A DNA stretch of 64,000 nt from an uncultured Eubacteriales bacterium (GCA_959604355.1 CAUHAO010000008.1:1-64000), one strand, 5' to 3'; positions 21,146-29,971 are shown, counted from the first letter of the stretch. Made by a program: numbers and translations. The notes: generated by a model not told the origin, from the sequence alone.

Positions 21146-22474
21146 ATGCAGATCCTTCAGACACTCAGAAACGCATGGAGGACTGCGGAGCTTCGTCAGA
21201 AGATTCTCTACACTCTCTTCATCATCATCCTCTTCAGACTCGGCGCAGTCATTCCCGTACCGTTCATCGATGCAACGGCGGTCTCGTCGTTCTTCCAGAA
21301 CACCGCGGGAGGCTTCTTCGGGTATCTGAATATGATCTCAGGCAACGCGCTGGCTCAGGGCACGGTCTTCGCGCTCACCATCCAGCCGTACATCAACGCA
21401 AGCATTATCATGCAGCTGCTTACCGTCGCTATTCCCGCTCTTGAGAGACTCTCGAAAGACGGCGGCGAGATGGGCAGAAAGAAGATAAACCAGATCACCC
21501 GCTATGTCACGCTGGGTATCGCGGCAATCCAGGCTTACGGCTACTACGTCACGCTTCAAGCGTCCGGCGCTCTCGCGCCCATGACGGGTGCTGCTCACTG
21601 GCTCCAGCTCGCAACAATACTCCTCACGCTCATGGCAGGTTCCAGTTTGGTAATGTGGATCGGCGAAAGCATCAATGAAAAAGGCGTCGGCAACGGCGTT
21701 TCCATCATTCTCTTCGCGTCCATCATCTCCAGAGGCGTTAATCTTCTCACTACTTCCATCGCAGTATGGCAGAGCAAAATGTGGTATGCGGACGTCGCGG
21801 CGCTTCTCCTCTTCCTTGCGATGATCGCCCTCGTTGTCTTCTTCGATAACGGCGAACGCCGTCTCCCGATCATGTACGCAAAACGCCAGGTCGGCAGAAA
21901 AATGTACGGCGGCCAGAACACCCACCTTCCGATAAAGGTCGTTATGACGGGCGTTATGCCTATCATCTTTACCTATTCCATCGTAGGTATCCCCGCGACT
22001 ATCGCGCAGTTCATCCCGAACTCCGGTTTCGCGAAATGGGTCGAGGCGAACTTCAACCAGCGTTCCGCGCTCTACATCATAATCACCTTCGCTCTTATAA
22101 TATTCTTCAACTATTTCTACATAGCCATCCAGTACAACCCCGTGGAAATAGCGAATAATATCAAGAACAACGGCGGCACAATCCCGGGTATCCGTCCCGG
22201 TAAGCCCACCTCAGACTTCATCATCAAGACAGTTAACCGCGTCACCCTCTTCGGCGCACTGTTCCTGAGCGTTATAGCGATTCTGCCCCTCATATTCGGC
22301 GTAATCTTCTACCCGATTGCAGAGTCTGTTGGCGGCGCGAACCTCGCATATTACGTTCAGTCCCTCGCCATCGGCGGTACGTCCATACTGATTATTGTTG
22401 AAGTCGCTCTCGAAACGATCAAACAGATCGAATCCCAGCTCATAGTCAGAAACTATAAGGGATTCCTTGAATAA
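21146..22474 (+). CDS. secY: Protein translocase subunit SecY
   Basis: SecY is the ten-helix channel of the Sec translocon in the cytoplasmic membrane. The protein has 442 residues. Recognisable parts: LFRLGAVIPVPFIDATAV near helix 1, the plug and helix 2 region (FGYLNMISGNALAQGTVFAL then TIQPYINASIIMQLLTVAIP), GNGVSIILFASIISRG, and the cytoplasmic loop with PTSDFI. Its GAGGTG ribosome-binding site lies within the last codons of rplO, which implies coupling. It lies in the usual position of the spc operon. Confidence 0.98.
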   Translation: MQILQTLRNAWRTAELRQKILYTLFIIILFRLGAVIPVPFIDATAVSSFFQNTAGGFFGYLNMISGNALAQGTVFALTIQPYINASIIMQLLTVAIPALERLSKDGGEMGRKKINQITRYVTLGIAAIQAYGYYVTLQASGALAPMTGAAHWLQLATILLTLMAGSSLVMWIGESINEKGVGNGVSIILFASIISRGVNLLTTSIAVWQSKMWYADVAALLLFLAMIALVVFFDNGERRLPIMYAKRQVGRKMYGGQNTHLPIKVVMTGVMPIIFTYSIVGIPATIAQFIPNSGFAKWVEANFNQRSALYIIITFALIIFFNYFYIAIQYNPVEIANNIKNNGGTIPGIRPGKPTSDFIIKTVNRVTLFGALFLSVIAILPLIFGVIFYPIAESVGGANLAYYVQSLAIGGTSILIIVEVALETIKQIESQLIVRNYKGFLE

Positions 22475-22492
22475 ACCGAAGGAGACTCAAGC

Positions 22493-23137
22493 ATGAACCT
22501 GATATTGCTCGGAGCCCCCGGTGCCGGCAAAGGCACCCAGGCCGAACGTATTTCGGCAAAGCTCTCCATCCCGCAGATCTCCACCGGAGCGATCCTCCGC
22601 GCCGCGATCGCCGCGGGTACTCCACTCGGTCTTAAAGTCAAGTCCATAATCGACGCGGGCAACCTCGTTCCCGATGACGTAGTCGTCGCGATAGTCAAAG
22701 AGAGGCTGCAGCAGCCCGATTGCGAGTCCGGATTTATCCTGGACGGCTTCCCCCGCACGATCCCGCAGGCAGAAGCGCTCGACGTTATTCTCGGCGAGCT
22801 CGGCAAGGAAATGGACAAAGTCATAAGCATCGAAGTCAAAGACGAGGCAATAATCGCGAGAATGTCCGGCAGACGCACCTGCAAAAAGTGCGGCGCCACA
22901 TTCCATACCGTCTATAAGCCCTCCGCTAAAGGCGACGTTTGCGACGCTTGCGGCGAGCCCCTGACTATCCGCGATGACGACCGCCCCGAAGTCGTAGCCG
23001 ACAGACTGCGCGTCTACCACGAGCAGACCGCACCCCTAAAGGATTACTACGGCGCACAGGGCAAACTCGTTATCGTCGAAGGTCAGGAACAGCTTGCGGA
23101 CACGTCCGCACTCGTTGACAAAGCACTTGATGCTTGA
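22493..23137 (+). CDS. adk: Adenylate kinase
   Basis: Adk converts ATP plus AMP to two ADP in the cytoplasm. The protein has 214 residues: P-loop GAPGAGKGT (7-15), AMP-binding region with STGAILRAAI, FILDGFPRTIPQAEAL, and a LID carrying four cysteines (CKKCGATFH, CDACGEPL) typical of Gram-positive zinc-containing enzymes, followed by RDDDRPEVVADRL. AAGGAG precedes the ATG, and map begins 12 nt after the stop. Confidence 0.98.
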   Translation: MNLILLGAPGAGKGTQAERISAKLSIPQISTGAILRAAIAAGTPLGLKVKSIIDAGNLVPDDVVVAIVKERLQQPDCESGFILDGFPRTIPQAEALDVILGELGKEMDKVISIEVKDEAIIARMSGRRTCKKCGATFHTVYKPSAKGDVCDACGEPLTIRDDDRPEVVADRLRVYHEQTAPLKDYYGAQGKLVIVEGQEQLADTSALVDKALDA

Positions 23138-23149
23138 TGAAAGGCGAAA

Positions 23150-23899
23150 ATGATCATCATCAAAACAAAGCATGAGATCGAAAAGATGCGCATTTCCGGA
23201 GCTATCGCGGCTGAAGCCCTCATTCGCGGGGGCGAGGCCGTGAAGCCCGGTGTAACAACGAAGCACATCAACGATGTCATCGCAAAATTCATCAGAAGCA
23301 AGAACGCCGTCGCGTCTTTCAAAGGATACGGCGGGTTCCCCGCGGAAGCGTGCATATCCGTCAATGACGAGGTCATTCACGGTATTCCTTCCGACGGGCG
23401 CGTAATACAAGACGGGGATATAGTGAGTATTGATGTCGGTGTTCTTTTCAACGGCTACCATTCCGACAACGCGGCAACCTTCCCCGCCGGCAACGTCAGC
23501 GCGGAGGCCGCGCGGCTTATTGAAGTGACTAAAGAATGTTTTTACAGAGGCATCGCTCAGGCGACTGCGGGCGCACGTCTCGGAGACATCGGTCACGCGA
23601 TAAGCGAATACGCACACAAAAACGGTTTCGGAGTTGTGTATGACTATGTCGGACATGGCGTAGGAACACAGTTACACGAAGACCCCAACGTCCCGAATTA
23701 CGGTATGCAGGGCAAGGGTCGGCGCCTCGAAAAAGGCATGACCATAGCCGTGGAACCCATGATAAACGCGGGCGTTCCGGACGTCAGAGTCCTCTCCAAC
23801 GACTGGACGGTAGTAACTAAGGACGGCAAACTCTCGGCTCATTACGAGAACACTATCGCCGTCACCGACGAAGAGCCGTTAATACTCACATCTCTGTAA
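23150..23899 (+). CDS. map: Methionine aminopeptidase, type I
   Basis: Map removes the initiator methionine from new proteins. The protein has 249 residues. Metal-binding residues lie in the pita-bread fold: Asp in SIDVGV and HSDNAA, His in VGHGVGTQLHEDP, Glu in VEPMIN and YENTIAV. The substrate histidine is in VIHGIP. It sits between adk and the KOW gene as in other Firmicutes. Confidence 0.97.
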   Translation: MIIIKTKHEIEKMRISGAIAAEALIRGGEAVKPGVTTKHINDVIAKFIRSKNAVASFKGYGGFPAEACISVNDEVIHGIPSDGRVIQDGDIVSIDVGVLFNGYHSDNAATFPAGNVSAEAARLIEVTKECFYRGIAQATAGARLGDIGHAISEYAHKNGFGVVYDYVGHGVGTQLHEDPNVPNYGMQGKGRRLEKGMTIAVEPMINAGVPDVRVLSNDWTVVTKDGKLSAHYENTIAVTDEEPLILTSL

Positions 23900-23925
23900 C
23901 AACGGGGCAACAACCCGGGAGGATT

Positions 23926-24222
23926 ATGTCAGAAACATCAATCGTCAGGGGCTGTACAGTGATTTCGACCGCGGGACGCGACGAGGGCAGGATATTCCTC
24001 GTTCTCGACGTGACAGCGGACGGAAATTACGCCGTCATCACAGACGGGAAGCTCCGCAAGGTGGAAAAGCCTAAAACCAAAAAAATGAAACATTTACGCT
24101 TTTGCGCCGCAACAGCCGGAGACAGGCTTACGGCAAAGGTCATTTCGGGTATACGACCCGAGAACGCCGAAGTCCGGAAAGCCTTGAAAATGTTCTCAAC
24201 GGAGGAATCCATAAATGGCTAA
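23926..24222 (+). CDS. KOW-domain RNA-binding protein (L14e-like)
   Basis: A 98-residue basic protein. The first 45 residues (RGCTVISTAGRDEGRIFLVL, then ITDGKLRKVEKPKTKKMKH) form an SH3-like KOW domain like that of eukaryotic and archaeal L14e. The same small gene is found between map and infA in many Clostridia; its role is unproven, but rRNA binding is likely. GGGAGG precedes the ATG. Its end overlaps infA by 8 nt. Confidence 0.85.
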   Translation: MSETSIVRGCTVISTAGRDEGRIFLVLDVTADGNYAVITDGKLRKVEKPKTKKMKHLRFCAATAGDRLTAKVISGIRPENAEVRKALKMFSTEESING

Positions 24223-24457
24223 AGAAAGTCTTATTGAAGTTGAGGGTGTCGTTACCGATACTCTGCCGAACACGAAGTTCATCGTCGAACTTTCCAACGG
24301 TCACAAAATAACCGCGTATATCTCCGGCAGACTTCGCGACAACAACATCCGCATACTGCTCGGCGACAAGGTCATAGTCGAGATGTCTCCCTACGACCTG
24401 ACAAAAGGCAGGATCAAATGGCGCGGCGCACCGCGCAAACCCGCACAGGAGCAGTAA
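24215..24457 (+). CDS. infA: Translation initiation factor IF-1
   Basis: IF-1 blocks the A site during initiation. This is an 80-residue OB fold: KESLIEVEGVVTDTLPNTKF, then ELSNGHKITAYISGRLRDNN, ILLGDKVIVEMSPYDLTKGR. It is a few residues longer than the common 72-residue form because of a short Arg/Pro-rich tail. It starts inside the end of the KOW gene with CGGAGG upstream, so translation is probably coupled. Confidence 0.97.
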   Translation: MAKESLIEVEGVVTDTLPNTKFIVELSNGHKITAYISGRLRDNNIRILLGDKVIVEMSPYDLTKGRIKWRGAPRKPAQEQ

Positions 24458-24466
24458 GCTCTCAGG

Positions 24467-24499
24467 CACGTCCATGTTCGCCGGCGGAGAACGGACGTG
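24467..24499 (+). promoter_or_regulatory. Stable hairpin between infA and rpmJ
   Basis: CACGTCC (24467-24473) pairs with GGACGTG (24493-24499), and GTTC pairs with GAAC inside after a two-base bulge. It fills the 79-nt gap ahead of rpmJ. There is no T-run, so it is probably an RNA processing or translational element rather than a terminator. Confidence 0.5.
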
Positions 24500-24536
24500 A
24501 TACAAAACCTCAGCCGCCGGAGAAACGGAGTTTATC

Positions 24537-24650
24537 ATGAAGGTACGTCCTTCCGTAAAACCCATGTGCGATAAGTGCAGAGTTATCAAGAGAAAAGGCA
24601 AAGTTATGGTAATCTGCTCCAATCCCAAACATAAGCAGAGACAGGGTTAA
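24537..24650 (+). CDS. rpmJ: 50S ribosomal protein L36
   Basis: A 37-codon gene, MKVRPSVKPMCDKC at the start and CSNPKHKQRQG at the end. Three Cys and one His (C11, C14, C27, H32) bind zinc, as in the zinc form of L36. CGGAG lies 7 nt before the ATG. rpsM follows after 34 nt. Confidence 0.97.
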   Translation: MKVRPSVKPMCDKCRVIKRKGKVMVICSNPKHKQRQG

Positions 24651-24684
24651 GTCTCTGTAAAAATTCGGAGGTGTTTTAACAAGT

Positions 24685-25053
24685 ATGGCAAGAATAGCCG
24701 GTGTAGATTTGCCCAACTCCAAAAGAGTTGAGATCGGTCTTACTTACATCTACGGTATAGGCCCCGGCAAATCCAAAGATATCCTTACAGCAACAAATAT
24801 TGACCCCGATATCCGCGTGAAAGATCTTACCGAAGATCAGATCGCAGCTCTTCGTGAATATATCGACCACAACCTCACCGTTGAAGGCGACCTTCGCAGA
24901 GAAGTCGCGCTCAACATCAAGAGACTCGTCGAAATAGGCTCTTACAAAGGCAGCCGCCACAAGAAGAACCTCCCCGTTCACGGGCAGAGAACCAAAACCA
25001 ACGCAAGAACACGCAAAGGTCCTTCCAAGACCGTTGCGAACAAGAAGAAATAA
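24685..25053 (+). CDS. rpsM: 30S ribosomal protein S13
   Basis: S13 contacts the P-site tRNA and the central protuberance. The protein has 122 residues: MARIAGVDLPNSKRVEIGLT at the start, then YGIGPGKSKDIL and the basic tail GQRTKTNARTRKGPSKTVAN. CGGAGGTG precedes the start. It is the first gene of the alpha-type segment. Confidence 0.98.
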   Translation: MARIAGVDLPNSKRVEIGLTYIYGIGPGKSKDILTATNIDPDIRVKDLTEDQIAALREYIDHNLTVEGDLRREVALNIKRLVEIGSYKGSRHKKNLPVHGQRTKTNARTRKGPSKTVANKKK

Positions 25054-25071
25054 GGCAGGAGGGATATAGAA

Positions 25072-25470
25072 ATGGCACAGGAAGCAAGAAAAAAGACTGC
25101 CCTGAGACGTAAGGACAGGAAAAATATCAGCAAAGGTTCAGTTCATATCTGCTCCACCTTTAATAACACCATTGTCACCATCAGCGACGTAAACGGTAAC
25201 GCTATATCGTGGGCATCTGCAGGCGGACTCGGCTTCAAGGGTTCCAAGAAGAGCACACCTTTCGCTGCTCAGATGGCATCCGAAAAGGCTGCTAAAGCCG
25301 CAATGGAACACGGTCTGCAGACTGTTGAAGTTTTCGTTAAAGGCCCCGGTTCCGGCAGAGAATCCGCTATCCGCGCTCTTCAGACGGCAGGTCTCGAAGT
25401 CACGATGATCAAAGACGTGACCCCGATCCCGCACAACGGCTGCCGCCCGCCGAAGAGACGCCGCGTATAA
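25072..25470 (+). CDS. rpsK: 30S ribosomal protein S11
   Basis: S11 forms part of the 30S platform near the E site. The protein has 132 residues: HICSTFNNTIVTISDVNGNA, then GGLGFKGSKKSTPFAAQMAS and the conserved end VTPIPHNGCRPPKRRRV. AGGAGG precedes the start. Confidence 0.98.
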   Translation: MAQEARKKTALRRKDRKNISKGSVHICSTFNNTIVTISDVNGNAISWASAGGLGFKGSKKSTPFAAQMASEKAAKAAMEHGLQTVEVFVKGPGSGRESAIRALQTAGLEVTMIKDVTPIPHNGCRPPKRRRV

Positions 25471-25488
25471 TAGGAGGAGATAAACGAT

Positions 25489-26118
25489 ATGGCAAGATAT
25501 ACAGGCCCCGTTTGCAGACTTTGCAGACGAGAGAAAGAAAAGCTCTTTCTCAAAGGTGACAGATGCTATTCCGAAAAGTGCCCGATGAGCAAGAAGGACG
25601 TTCACGTCCCCGGCCAGCACGGCGCGGCTCGTAAGAAGCTTTCCGACTACGCGGTTCAGCTTCGCGAAAAGCAGAAGGTCAGAAGATATTACGGCATTCT
25701 CGAAAATCAGTTCGCATCTTACTTTGAGATGGCTGCAAAGAAGCCCGGCATGACCGGCGAAAACCTGCTCCAGATCCTCGAAACCCGTCTTGACAACGTT
25801 GTCTACAGACTCGGTTACGCTATGTCCAGAGCAGAAGCAAAGCAGCTCATCACCCACGGACACTTCACCGTCAACGGTAAGAAAGTCGATATCCCGTCCT
25901 ACCTCGTATCCGTCGGCGACGTAATCGCTCTCAAGGACAAGAGCAAGGACAGCGCGAAGATAAAGGCAATTCTCGAATCCAACGAGAAGAAGCCCGTTCC
26001 GAAGTGGCTCGAAGCAGACAAGGCAAACGTCTCCGGTAAGGTTGCGGTTCAGCCCACATCCGAGGACATCGACCTTGCTATCGAAGTCCACCTCATCGTC
26101 GAGTTGTACTCGAAGTAA
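25489..26118 (+). CDS. rpsD: 30S ribosomal protein S4, zinc type
   Basis: S4 starts assembly of the 16S 5' domain and in many bacteria controls its own synthesis. The protein has 209 residues. The N-terminus has four cysteines (CRLCRRE, CYSEKC), the zinc form. Then come VPGQHGAARKKLSDYAVQLR and an S4 RNA-binding domain (LETRLDNVVYRLGYAMSRAE, QLITHGHFTVNGKKV). It is followed by a 91-nt gap that holds a long stem before rpoA. Confidence 0.98.
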   Translation: MARYTGPVCRLCRREKEKLFLKGDRCYSEKCPMSKKDVHVPGQHGAARKKLSDYAVQLREKQKVRRYYGILENQFASYFEMAAKKPGMTGENLLQILETRLDNVVYRLGYAMSRAEAKQLITHGHFTVNGKKVDIPSYLVSVGDVIALKDKSKDSAKIKAILESNEKKPVPKWLEADKANVSGKVAVQPTSEDIDLAIEVHLIVELYSK

Positions 26119-26125
26119 TCGGAAT

Positions 26126-26190
26126 AATCTTAGTGAATGTATCCCGAACCGCGCGTCGCCGCTGTTTGAGGCGGCGATACGCCTAAGATT
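26126..26190 (+). promoter_or_regulatory. Long-range stem between rpsD and rpoA
   Basis: AATCTTAG (26126-26133) pairs exactly with CTAAGATT (26183-26190). Inside, GCG-TCGCCGC pairs with GGCGGCGA-CGC around TGTTTGA. It stops about 10 nt before the rpoA ribosome-binding site. There is no T-run directly after the inner stem. It may be an autoregulatory or RNA-stabilising element. Confidence 0.55.
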
Positions 26191-26209
26191 TTAAGAAAGG
26201 GTGCGTTAA

Positions 26210-27163
26210 ATGATAGAAATTGAGAAGCCTACGATAGAAGTATCCGAAGCAACCGAAGACGGTACTTATGCCAGATTCGTCGTCGAGCCCCTCGAAAGAG
26301 GCTACGGTATCACGCTGGGCAATTCGCTCAGACGTATACTGCTCTCCTCTCTGCAGGGCGCGGCTGTCACATCTATCAAGATTGACGGCGTGCAGCATGA
26401 GTTCTCCACGATCCCCGGCGTCAAGGAAGACGTTGCGGAAATCGTCCTGAACCTCAAAGGACTCATTGCCCGTCTGCACGGCACATCCTCCAGATTCTGC
26501 TATATAGAAGCTCAGGAGGAAGGCGAAGTTAAGGCAAAGGATATCCGTGTTGACTCCGATATCGAAATACTCAACCCCGAGATGCATATTGCAACTCTGG
26601 GCAAGGGTGCAAGGCTCTATATGGAAATAACGATCAGTACCGACAGAGGCTATGTTCCTTCGGAGCGCAATAAGCCCGAGAATTCGCCCATAGGTCTGAT
26701 CGCGATGGATTCCTCGCATTCTCCGGTCACGAAGGTCAACTTCAACGTCCGCAACACCCGTGTCGGTCAGATGACGGACTACGATAAACTCGAGCTCGAA
26801 GTCTGGACAAACGGCACCATTTCCGCCCGCACGGCGGTAAGCATGGCGGCAAGAATAATGAGCGAGCATCTTGCTTTGTTCATCGACCTTGCGCAGCCGC
26901 AGGACCTCGCGGACGACGTCTGGAAGGGCGGCGAGGAGGAAAGCAAGGAGAAGATCCTGAGCATGACTATCGAAGAGCTCGATCTTTCCGTGCGTTCGTT
27001 CAACTGCCTCAAGCGCGCGGGCATCAACACCGTTGACGATCTTATAAACAGATCTCCCGACGATATGATGCGCGTACGCAACCTGGGTAAAAAATCTCTC
27101 GAAGAGGTCATACAGAAGCTCGAGGCTCTCGGCCTGAACTTCTCGGCCGATAAAGATAACTGA
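26210..27163 (+). CDS. rpoA: RNA polymerase alpha subunit
   Basis: Alpha dimerises to start RNA polymerase assembly and its C-terminal domain contacts UP elements and activators. The protein has 317 residues. The N-terminal domain has GYGITLGNSLRRILLSSLQG and GAAVTSIKIDGVQHEF-like sequence; the C-terminal domain is SVRSFNCLKRAGINTVDDLI followed by VRNLGKKSLEEVIQKLEALG. AAAGGG precedes the ATG. rplQ follows after 24 nt. Confidence 0.98.
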   Translation: MIEIEKPTIEVSEATEDGTYARFVVEPLERGYGITLGNSLRRILLSSLQGAAVTSIKIDGVQHEFSTIPGVKEDVAEIVLNLKGLIARLHGTSSRFCYIEAQEEGEVKAKDIRVDSDIEILNPEMHIATLGKGARLYMEITISTDRGYVPSERNKPENSPIGLIAMDSSHSPVTKVNFNVRNTRVGQMTDYDKLELEVWTNGTISARTAVSMAARIMSEHLALFIDLAQPQDLADDVWKGGEEESKEKILSMTIEELDLSVRSFNCLKRAGINTVDDLINRSPDDMMRVRNLGKKSLEEVIQKLEALGLNFSADKDN

Positions 27164-27187
27164 TTTAGGAAAGGAGGATGCTGAATA

Positions 27188-27526
27188 ATGGGAACACGCA
27201 AACTCGGAAGAACAACCGATCACAGAATGTCAATGCTTCGCGGCATGGTTACTTACCTCTTTGAAAACGGTCAGATCGAAACGACCGACACAAGAGCGAA
27301 GGAAGTCCGCGACCTCGCAGATAAAATGATAACTCTCGGCAAGAAGAACACTCTCGCCGCAAAGAGACAGGCACTCAGCTTCATTACAAAGGAGGACGTC
27401 GTCAAAAAGCTTTTTGACGAGATCGCTCCGAAGTACGCAGACCGCAACGGCGGCTACACCCGTATAATCAAGACGGGCCCGCGCCGCGGCGACGCTGCAG
27501 AGATGGCTATAATCCAGCTTATCTGA
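27188..27526 (+). CDS. rplQ: 50S ribosomal protein L17
   Basis: L17 is a small surface protein of the 50S subunit and the last gene of the cluster. The protein has 112 residues: RKLGRTTDHRMSMLRGMVTY at the start, then TTDTRAKEVRDLADKMITLG and GGYTRIIKTGPRRGDAAEMA. AAAGGAGG precedes the start. A strong terminator follows 14 nt after the stop. Confidence 0.98.
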   Translation: MGTRKLGRTTDHRMSMLRGMVTYLFENGQIETTDTRAKEVRDLADKMITLGKKNTLAAKRQALSFITKEDVVKKLFDEIAPKYADRNGGYTRIIKTGPRRGDAAEMAIIQLI

Positions 27527-27540
27527 CGCATATAAAACAA

Positions 27541-27577
27541 ACTCCCTTACACACAGAACGGTGTAAGGGAGTTTTTT
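27541..27577 (+). terminator. Intrinsic terminator of the ribosomal operon
   Basis: ACTCCCTTACAC (27541-27552) pairs perfectly with GTGTAAGGGAGT (27561-27572) and is followed by six T residues. It ends the roughly 15.9-kb operon. Confidence 0.95.
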
Positions 27578-27591
27578 ACATGAGTTATATT

Positions 27592-28563
27592 TTATTTCTC
27601 TTCGGACAGGTACATATCAAAAACAGAAGCATCTTTCTCGTCAGCGCCTATGTCTGATATCAGAGAAATAAAGCTGTTTTCGGCAACATCAAAGAATTTG
27701 TCCGCCATATCGGTCTGTTTCAGCGAGAGCATGTATGTGCAAACAGAGTAAGGATATTCTCCGCTCAGCACGCTTTCGGGGGATATCTGTATTCCGTCCG
27801 GAGTGATTATCTTTGTGCCGTCCTCACCCACCAGCGAAAAGTGCCAGATGTAGGACATATATGGCGTGGGCTCAAGAACAAAATCTGAATTTACACTATA
27901 CGATGCGGCTACCGACTGGTTTTTCCTAAGTTCTATCGCCGCTTTGGCTTTATCGGAAATATCGGATTTTGCTTTGAAGTCCTTGATCATGGTCATCTGA
28001 GTGATTATGTTTGCGTTGGGGTAAGTTATCTTATCTGCCAGTAATACGATTTCGCCTTTCTCACCGCCGACCTGTGACCAGTCGGAAATGCTGCCGCCGA
28101 GAATAGACTTGAGCTGTTCGGCTGTAAGCATGGAAACCGGATTTGTCTGGGAAGTTCTGAACACAAGCGCGTCGGATGAAAGCTTGCGTGCGGTGATACC
28201 GTCGGGAAAGTCCGTGGCCGAGGAAACACGCTGTATAAGCGCAATATCGATCTTGCCGTTTTTCAATGCGTCAATAAGCGCATTTTCGGATTCGTATTTT
28301 TTCGGATAAAGGGGGTGGGTGGTAATGTCTTTTCCTTCCGGAGCCGCGAACTGCGCCGTAAACATCAATTCGGCAAAGGAATAGGTGTATTGAACCGCGC
28401 CGATTCTCGGGAACTCTTGCTGTGTCAGAACAGTGTCCGTGTAATGGTTCCTTTGCGGGTTGGGCTGTAACTCAAAACCCGTATTATTTGAGCCGCAGGC
28501 GTAAAGCGAAAATATTAAAAAAGACGCGAGCGCTATAATCGGGAGAACTTTACATTTTTTCAT
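27592..28563 (-). CDS. PBP-like substrate-binding lipoprotein
   Basis: A 323-residue secreted lipoprotein. The N-terminal signal ends in a lipobox (SLYACG, Cys 23), so it should be tethered to the outer face of the membrane. The segment LTAEQLKSILGGSISDWSQV is typical of the PstS/phosphate-binding-like superfamily, but no transporter genes lie nearby, so it could be an orphan binding or sensing protein. AAAGG precedes the start. It lies 15 nt after the amidase gene, with which it probably forms an operon. The base composition is more AT-rich than the surrounding genes. Confidence 0.8.
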   Translation of the reverse strand: MKKCKVLPIIALASFLIFSLYACGSNNTGFELQPNPQRNHYTDTVLTQQEFPRIGAVQYTYSFAELMFTAQFAAPEGKDITTHPLYPKKYESENALIDALKNGKIDIALIQRVSSATDFPDGITARKLSSDALVFRTSQTNPVSMLTAEQLKSILGGSISDWSQVGGEKGEIVLLADKITYPNANIITQMTMIKDFKAKSDISDKAKAAIELRKNQSVAASYSVNSDFVLEPTPYMSYIWHFSLVGEDGTKIITPDGIQISPESVLSGEYPYSVCTYMLSLKQTDMADKFFDVAENSFISLISDIGADEKDASVFDMYLSEEK

Positions 28564-28578
28564 CTTTCAACCTTTCTT

Positions 28579-29820
28579 TCAGGAAAAATATCCGTCAAGT
28601 ACAATAACACGGAATTCATAGTCCGGGTTATCATATACCAAAGTCAATGCCTCATTGTTCGTATACAATGTGAAATTTGAACGGGATGTTATACATGGAA
28701 TTACCGAGTACAGAAATCTTGTTATTATCATTGAATGATTCCATGTAGTCGATGAGGGGTCGTTCTTTCTCTGCATCAAGTCTCCGACATCGTATGTGTA
28801 ATACACATATTCGGGCGTGTAGGGTTCAATGAATTCAACATAATGTCCATACGGGCCGGAGCCTGAGGAGTTGGAAGTCAGAAAACTATATAGGCTGTTA
28901 ACGCTGCTCCATGTTGCAGAACGGTTGTTCATTCCGTGGAAATACCAGCCTGAACTCGAACTGCCGTTGTCTTTAAAGTTGCTTCCGCCTGCGAGAATCG
29001 CATGGGAGACAAAATTTGTACAGTCCCAGCCCCCCTGTGTCGCAAAATCCACATACGAAGTGGCAAGAGACGACCCTCGTGTAGGATTTGTTAAAGAGCA
29101 GTTTGCTTTTGCCCATGTTACCATAGCGGATTTGTCAAGCGCGTTAACGCTTCTTTGGAGATTCGCACTGTTTGTTTCCGGAATATATACAGAATCGTTG
29201 TTAAGCTTTTCCTTTAACTTGGAAATCGATATCTTTGATTTTCCGGCAAGTTCGGAAGCTTTGCGCTGAACATTTTCCTTATTAACGGAAATTTCCGGAT
29301 TTTCAATAAATTCTTCAAAGGAAATTATTCCTCTTGTTGATTCGTCAAAATGGTTTTCGCAATATATGTCTTCGATTTTATAAACGCCGTTTCTAACGGA
29401 AATCCTCACATAAGCACCTTCGCCGAAACCCGAAGCATCTGCCGGGTCGTCATAATAGAAAGACACATCGTTTTTTATGAAACAATAGTAGTTGCTTCCG
29501 ATTACTTTTTCTTCCAGAATTTCCTGCTTTACTGTGAAGTCGTGATGTATGATCCCTAATACTTTTATTGCGGTATTACAAGCGGCTTTATGTTCCATAT
29601 AAGATTTAAGGTCATTGCTTAAAGAATACTTGTCATCTGCGATTTTTTTCTCTGTATAAACAGAGCAATAGAAATCTTTGATATAATCTTTTGCTATTTC
29701 AGAACATTGTTTGCGTGATATGGCGTCTTTTTCAGTCACTGCACTTATAGAAACGGACGCTGCGAACAATGTGAATATAAGAGATGAGATCAAAATAAAT
29801 ATAATTGTTTTTTTAAACAT
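28579..29820 (-). CDS. Secreted protein with Amidase_6 domain
   Basis: A 413-residue protein with an N-terminal signal peptide (KTIIFILISSLIFTLFAASV). The first half is a variable extracellular region. The C-terminal half matches the putative amidase (CHAP/NlpC-like) family PF12671: SYVDFATQGGWDCTNFVSHA, with the likely catalytic Cys, then GWYFHGMNNRSATWSSVNSL, and WNHSMIIT with the likely His. Members are thought to act on cell-wall peptides. AGGAGGCG precedes the ATG. It is transcribed leftward from 30007-30035 through a leader with a possible leader peptide. It is clearly AT-rich compared with its neighbours, which suggests transfer. Confidence 0.82.
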   Translation of the reverse strand: MFKKTIIFILISSLIFTLFAASVSISAVTEKDAISRKQCSEIAKDYIKDFYCSVYTEKKIADDKYSLSNDLKSYMEHKAACNTAIKVLGIIHHDFTVKQEILEEKVIGSNYYCFIKNDVSFYYDDPADASGFGEGAYVRISVRNGVYKIEDIYCENHFDESTRGIISFEEFIENPEISVNKENVQRKASELAGKSKISISKLKEKLNNDSVYIPETNSANLQRSVNALDKSAMVTWAKANCSLTNPTRGSSLATSYVDFATQGGWDCTNFVSHAILAGGSNFKDNGSSSSGWYFHGMNNRSATWSSVNSLYSFLTSNSSGSGPYGHYVEFIEPYTPEYVYYTYDVGDLMQRKNDPSSTTWNHSMIITRFLYSVIPCITSRSNFTLYTNNEALTLVYDNPDYEFRVIVLDGYFS

Positions 29821-29944
29821 ATTGACGCCTCCTGTTTTTCTGATTTCTAAAAATTTGACCGATTCAATTATACAACACAGATTGCTGTTTTGTATTAAAT
29901 CACCTCCTGATTTTTTCTGATTTGTAAAAAGTTGATTGGATTAG

Positions 29945-29971
29945 TTATGAAACGCGAACATGCCGTTTCAT
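29945..29971 (-). CDS. Possible 8-residue leader peptide
   Basis: GGGAGGTGG TTTAAT is followed by ATG and the peptide MKRHVRVS before TAA. A second, similar segment closer to the amidase gene (AGGAGGTGATTTAAT) has ACA where the ATG would be. The first looks like a leader peptide and the second like its decayed duplicate. Evidence is only the strong ribosome-binding site and the repeated context. Confidence 0.35.
   Translation of the reverse strand: MKRHVRVS

Noticed and set aside
25138..26091. Long minus-strand frames inside the ribosomal operon
   Set aside because: All lie antisense to highly conserved ribosomal genes and show no conserved motif.
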